A stretch of DNA of 64,000 bases from Tolypeutes matacus (lineage: Eukaryota > Chordata > Mammalia > Cingulata > Chlamyphoridae), in NCBI GenBank assembly GCA_026826555.1, contig JAKSZT010053764.1:34336555-34400554 (forward strand), written 5' to 3'. The notes under the pieces were generated by a model that had not been told where the DNA came from, ran no database searches, and saw only the letters and a program-made list of their open reading frames with translations. Position 1 is the first letter of the stretch. Each line of letters starts with the position of its first letter. Positions 59,366-64,000 of this stretch are shown here, in pieces. The position numbers and the translations under genes are program-made.

Positions 59366-59781
59366 TTATTTTCCCATGGATGAGAGAGACTCCATCTTCT
59401 TAGTCATGGATGGGATGAAGTGCATGTGGTCATCCACACACTTGGTCACACAGCTCTCCAGCTGGTGCTTCACTTGAAACTTCCTTACTCCCTTCATCCA
59501 TTGAGTCTTTGGCTATATCATTGCAATGTATGGTGCACTGGGCCAGGCGGTCCTGGAACCTCTCCAAATTGCTGGTCACCAGAGCTTGGGCTGACCCAGA
59601 GGTGCATGGAAGCATTCAATGAGCTGATGCACCTGCTGCATGGACACCTGGCTGTCCTCACAACAGCTGATGCTGCATTGCAACATGATTTCCTGCATCT
59701 TTTTGATGTTCTCTCTCTCCAGACTCTTCATCATGGAGTCCAACACCTCTTGCATGCAGAGCTGCTGTGCAGCTCCATCAT
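59366..59781 (-). pseudogene. FAM136A: FAM136A processed pseudogene
   Basis: FAM136A is a small (about 138-residue) mitochondrial intermembrane-space protein with twin Cys-x3-Cys pairs. The minus strand reads, in three frames, through [72 protein letters not shown] and TKKMESLSSMGK, then a TAA at 59368-59366. The length from the likely ATG (59781-59779) is 416 bp against about 417 for a complete coding sequence. No intron interrupts it, which marks a retrocopy. Frame is lost near the N-terminus, near the 'APLGQPKLW' join (about 59580) and by one extra base near 59480. Cys pairs CSISC, CTIHC and CVTKC are still visible. Identification is from memory of the family; the parent gene must lie elsewhere. 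Confidence 0.9.
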
Positions 59782-59837
59782 GGAGACCCTGCGCAGAGCC
59801 CAGCTGCACCAGCACCTACATGGACTCTGGTGCATGG

Positions 59838-60990
59838 TATACCACTGTAGCTGTGTAGTATGCTTTAAAGTATGCTTTAAAGAAAAATGAAAGTCATTTT
59901 GCTTTTTCAATATGTTTTTGGCTATTCAGGGCCCCTTACCCTTCCAAATACGTTTGGTAATTGGCTTTTCCAATTATGTAAAAAAAATGCTGTTGGAATT
60001 TTGATTGGGATTGCGATAAATCTGTAAATCAATTTGGGTAGAATTGACATTTTAATGATATTTAGTCTTCCAATCCATGAACATGGAATGTTCTTCCATT
60101 TATTTAGGTCTTCTTTGATTTCTTTGAGCAATTTTGTGTAATTTTCTGTGTACAATTTCTTTACATTTTTAAATTTATTCCTAGATATTTGATTCTTTTA
60201 GTTGCTGTTGTAAATGGAATTTTTTTTCTTGATGTCTTCCTCAGAATGCTCATTACTAGTATAAAGAAACACACTGATTTTTGCATGTTGATCTTATGTC
60301 CTGCCACTTAACTGAACTCGTTTATCAACTCTGGTAGCTTTGTTGTAGATTTTTCAGGACTTTCTGTATTTATGATCGTGTCATCTGTAAAGTGAAAATT
60401 TTACTTCTTTCTTTCCAGTTTGGTTGCCTTTTGTTTCTTTTTGTTGTCTAAGTGCTCTAGTAAGAACTTCTAACAAAATGTTGAATAAAAGTGGTGACAG
60501 TGGACATCATTGTCTTGTTCCAGATCTGAGAGGGAAATCCTTTAGGCTTTCACTATTGAGTATGATGTTAGCTGTGGATTTTTCATATATGGCCTTTATA
60601 ATGTTGAAGAAGTTTCATTCTATTCCTATTTTTGAAGTATTTGTTTCAAGAAAGGATGCTGAATTTTGTCAAATGCCTTTTCTGTGTCAATAGAGATGAC
60701 TATGTAATTTTCCCCCTTCGATCTATTAATGTGGTGTATTACATTAATTGATTTTCTTATGTTGAACTAACCTTGCATACCTGGGATGAAACCCCCTTGA
60801 TCATGGTGTACAATTCATGTGAAGTGTTGTTGGATTCAATTTGTAAGTATTTTTGCTGAGGATCTTTGCATCTAAGTTCATTAGAAAGATAGGTCTGTAA
60901 TTTTCTTTTCTTGTAGCATCTTTATGTGGCTTGGTTATTAGGGTGATGCTGGCTTCATAGAATGAGTTATGCATATGTATCTCCTATCTA
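59838..60990 (-). pseudogene. L1 ORF2 (RT) fragment, minus
   Basis: Minus-strand order: the '[12 protein letters not shown]' region near 60960, '[12 protein letters not shown]' near 60890, '[14 protein letters not shown]' near 60780, the RQ.CPLS-equivalent near 60520, [14 protein letters not shown] at about 60040, FGRVRGPE near 59925, and finally 'TLKHTTQLQWY'-type sequence ending at about 59838. Both ends are cut inside ORF2. It directly abuts the 5' side of the FAM136A pseudogene in the same orientation. Confidence 0.8.
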
Positions 60991-61224
60991 TTCTGCTTCT
61001 GTGATGAACTCTGACTAATACAGATGAAGAAATTTCTTACCCATTTGTATCCTTCTGTTGGACTTTTCCTGTAATGATTTCTTTCTATAGAAAATTCTTG
61101 TATCTTTTGGAGCAAGTTGAACTTTACAACTTCTTTTTCAAAAATTTTTCGATATTGTTCTAATTATCCTTACAGAAACAATTTAACAGTATTTCTTGTC
61201 AATAAAAATACAATGATATATACA
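60991..61224. other. Short unassigned spacer
   Basis: 60965-61016 includes TCTGACTAATACAG, an LTR-end-like sequence; otherwise nothing was recognised. Confidence 0.35.
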
Positions 61225-61925
61225 ATTTTTAAAATATATTTTTTTAGAGAGATTTTTTGAACTTACAAAACAATCATGTACATGTGTGGAATTCCCATAC
61301 AACAACCCTCTACCAACACACTACATTGTTGTGGAACATTTGTTACAGATTATGAGGTAACATCATCAGACTATTACCACTAACTATGGTCTATAGTACA
61401 CATTTGGCATATATTTTCCATACTCCCTATTATTAACACAATACATCTTTGGCATTGATGCAAGAATATTACAGTATTGCTGTTTATAGTCCATAAATTA
61501 CATTAATTGTATTTTTCCCATGTTTCTCAACATTTTTACCACCTTGCAATAGTGGTATACATTTATGCTAGTTCATAGAAGGACATTCTGATATTTCTAT
61601 TATTAACCACAATTCTCATCCACCTCTGTGTTCACTGTGTTATTCAGTCCCCAGATTATTCTCTAGCTTTATTTCAAATAGACATTTACAACCCTAGACC
61701 ACCCTTTTCAGCCACAATCCCATTTATAAACTAGCTGCTACTCACTATAATGTGTTACCATAAACTCTATCCATTCCATACATTTACTGTCAAGTTAATT
61801 AAAACTTCTACATACATTAAGCATCAGTACTCCTTCACAGCCCTCCTCTTAACTCCTAATAATCTAAACTCTAGATTTTAACTCCACGTGTTTATTCTTC
61901 TTATTTAGTTTATGTTAGTGAGACC
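61225..61925 (-). mobile_element. L1 3' UTR (terminal copy), minus
   Basis: Minus-strand end: ...TGTAACAAATGTTCCACAAC AATG..., GTATGGGAATTCCACAC and TCTCTCTAAAAAAATATATT. Homologous in layout to 20140-20497 but a different subfamily. It leads into the ORF2 tail near 61930. Confidence 0.72.
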
Positions 61926-64000
61926 ATGCAATATTTGTCCTTTTGTGAATGGCTTATTTCACTCAGCATAATATCCACAAGGTTCATCCATGTTATCATA
62001 TGTGTCCTAATTTCATTTCTTCTTACAGCAGCATAGTATTCCACCATATGCATATACTATATTTTCTTAATCCACTCATTTTTTGATGGACACTTGGGTT
62101 ATTTCCATCCTTTGGCAATTGTTAAATAATGCCACAATGGACATTGGTGTGCAAATGATTGTTAGAGGCATGATTTTCACTTCTTCTGGATATATTCCTA
62201 GTGGAGGAATTGCTGGATCATATGGCAGTTCTATATTGAGCTTCCTGAGGAACTGAAACTGTCTTCCATAAAAGCTGCACCATTCTATATTCCCACCAAG
62301 TGAAGGAGTGTTCCTATTTCTCCACACCCTCTCCAACACTTATTGTTTTCTGTTTTTTTAATAATGGCCATTGTATGTGGAGTGAGATACCTCACTGTCA
62401 TTTTGATTTGTATTTCTGTTATAGCTAGTGATATTAAATGATATTGAAGATTTTTTTCATGTGCTTTTTGGTTATTTGTATTTCTCCTATGGAAAAATGT
62501 CTATTTAAGTCTTTTGTCAATTTTTTTTTTAGGAGGTACTGGGGGTTGAACCTGTGACCTCGTTCATGGGAAGCAGGTGCTCAACCACTGAGCTAAGTCC
62601 GCTCCCCTTTTGCCTGTTTTGTAATTGGATTGTTTGCTCTTCTATTGTTGAGTTTTATGATCTCTTTATATAGAATGTAAATCAAACCCTTATGTGGCTT
62701 CCAAATATTTTCTCCCATTGAAGAAAGGGATGCTTTTTACCTTCTTGGTGAAGACCTTTGAAACACAAAAGTATTTAAGTTTGATGAGGTACCATTTATC
62801 CATGTTTTCTTTCATTGAATGTGCTTTTGGTGTACTGTTTAAGAATCCACCACCTACCACCAGGTCTTGAAGATGTTTTCCTACATTTTCTTCTAGGAGC
62901 TATATGGTGGTAGATTTTAAAGTTAGGTCTTTGATCCATTTTGAGTTAAATTTTGTAAAAGGTGTTAGAAAGGTGACCTCTTTCTTTCTTTTGGATATGA
63001 ATATCCAGTTCTCTCAGAATCATTTGTTGAATAGATTGTTCTGCCCCAGCTGGGTAGGTTTGAGAGCCTTGTAAAATTCACTTGATCATAGATGGGATGA
63101 TCTGTTTCTGAACCATCAATTTGTTTCCACTGGTCCATGTGTCTATCTTTATGCTAGTACCATGCTGGGTTTTTTTTACCACTGTAGCTAGGTAAGATGA
63201 TTTAAAATGTGGAAGTGAGAGTCCTTCAACTTTTCTTTACCTTTGTAAGATGTTTCCAGCTATTCAGGGCCCCTTACCCTTGCAAATAAATGTGATAATT
63301 GTGTATTCAATATCTTTTAAAAGTGCCAGTGGAATTTTAATCAGGATTGCATTCAATCTGTTTATCAATTTGAATAGAATTAAAATCTTAATGATATTTA
63401 GTCTTCCAATCCATGAGCATGGAATGTTCTTCCATTGAATTAGGTCTTTTAAAATTTCTTTTAGAATTTCATTGTAGTTTTCTGAATTACAAGTGCAATA
63501 CTTCCTTGGTTAGGTTTATTCCTAAATAGTTGATTAGAAACACTACAGATTTTGCATATTAAACTTGTATCCTGCCACTCTCCTGAAATCGTTTATTAGC
63601 TCTAGCAGCTTTGTTGTAGATTTTCCGGTAATTCCTAGGTATAGGATCATATCATCTGCAAATACAGAAAGTTTTGCTTCTTCCTTTCTGATTTGTAGGT
63701 CTTTTATTTCTTTTCCTTGCCTGACTGCTCTACCTAGAACTTCTAGCACTATACTGAACAACAGTGGTGATAGTGGGCATTCTTGTCTTGTTCCTGATCC
63801 CAACAGGAAAGCTTTTTGTCTTTCACCACTGAGTACAATGTTAGTGGTGGGTTATTCATATATGGCCTTTATCACGTTGAGATTGTTTCCCTCAATTCCT
63901 ATCTTTTGCATTATTTTTACCAAGAAAGGATGCTATATTTTTCAAAATACCTTTTCTGTGTCAATCAACAGGATCATGGATTTTTCTTCTATGATTTATT
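61926..64000 (-). pseudogene. L1 ORF2 (terminal copy), runs off the window
   Basis: C-terminal reading at 62339-62076 contains FLRKLNIELPYDPAIPPLGI and the GIYPEE block. The Cys-rich, thumb and linker regions continue upstream (higher coordinates). The RT active site is intact in a long open segment at 63803-63543: [20 protein letters not shown] and [10 protein letters not shown], the catalytic FADD motif (RQGCP is changed to RQECP). The 5' part lies beyond 64000. A short SINE at 62525-62606 interrupts it. Confidence 0.87.
62525..62606 (-). mobile_element. Short tRNA-derived SINE, minus
   Basis: On the minus strand: GGGAGCGGACTTAGCTCAGT (A box), AGGTCACAGGTTCAACCCCC (B box), AGTACCTCCT and poly(A). 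The flanks CTTTTGTCAATTTT (62511 on) and CTTTTGCCTGTTTT (62607 on) are an imperfect duplication. Nearly a bare tRNA-like head with a tail. Confidence 0.82.

Noticed and set aside
59420..59890. 156-codon plus-strand ORF rich in His/Leu
   Set aside because: Antisense of the FAM136A retrocopy; the recognisable protein is on the minus strand.
1..64000. A novel multi-gene system such as a defence or biosynthetic cluster
   Set aside because: No set of intact ORFs exists in the window; all recognisable coding sequence is retrotransposon or retrocopy debris in a mammalian genome.

Overview
This window is mammalian, AT-rich, non-coding DNA with no bacterial-style genes and no intact protein-coding gene that I can support. 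The tRNA-derived SINE copies at 8811-8997, 29813-30024 and 50446-50653 match what I recall of the DAS-SINE family of the nine-banded armadillo. The L1 and LTR copies also look xenarthran rather than primate or rodent. I infer Dasypus novemcinctus or a close relative. This is recognition from memory, not a database result.

Layout. 1-7.8 kb: an MLT1-like LTR, a MIR, and pieces of two long 3'-UTR-like retroposons (called R1 and R2 here). 7.8-17.9 kb: an L1 cluster. It holds a lone type I 5' UTR, a DAS-SINE at its junction with a type II L1 (ORF1 plus an ORF2 lacking the endonuclease), an older internally deleted L1 carrying an LTR, and a scrambled L1 with 5'-UTR monomers. 17.9-24.5 kb: mostly unique sequence with MIR, L2-like and MLT1 relics. 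24.5-34.1 kb: a 9.6-kb composite L1 bracketed by near-identical ~20-bp target-site duplications. It contains two 5' UTRs, two ORF1 regions, one ORF2 with endonuclease and RT remnants, an inserted SINE and a solo LTR. 34.6-35.6 kb: a retroposon with a 400-N assembly gap and a fold-back at the gap edge. 35.6-57.3 kb: mainly unique sequence with MIR, L2, MaLR-like LTRs (two of them back to back), one young DAS-SINE and simple repeats. 57.3-64 kb: an R2 copy, a FAM136A processed pseudogene fused at its 5' side to an L1 ORF2 fragment in the same orientation, and a minus-strand L1 running off the window end.

Nothing here forms a pathway or operon. The story is retrotransposition: L1 is the probable source of machinery for the SINEs and the retrogene, and LTR elements landed in the L1s later. 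All recognisable coding sequence (L1 ORF1/ORF2, FAM136A) is broken. The points most worth a second look are the ~109-bp tandem monomers in an L1 5' UTR, an internal poly(A) tract at the same 5'-UTR position in two L1 copies, repeated internal deletions of L1, and the L1-FAM136A chimera. Element boundaries are by eye and accurate to about 10-30 bp unless a duplication is stated.
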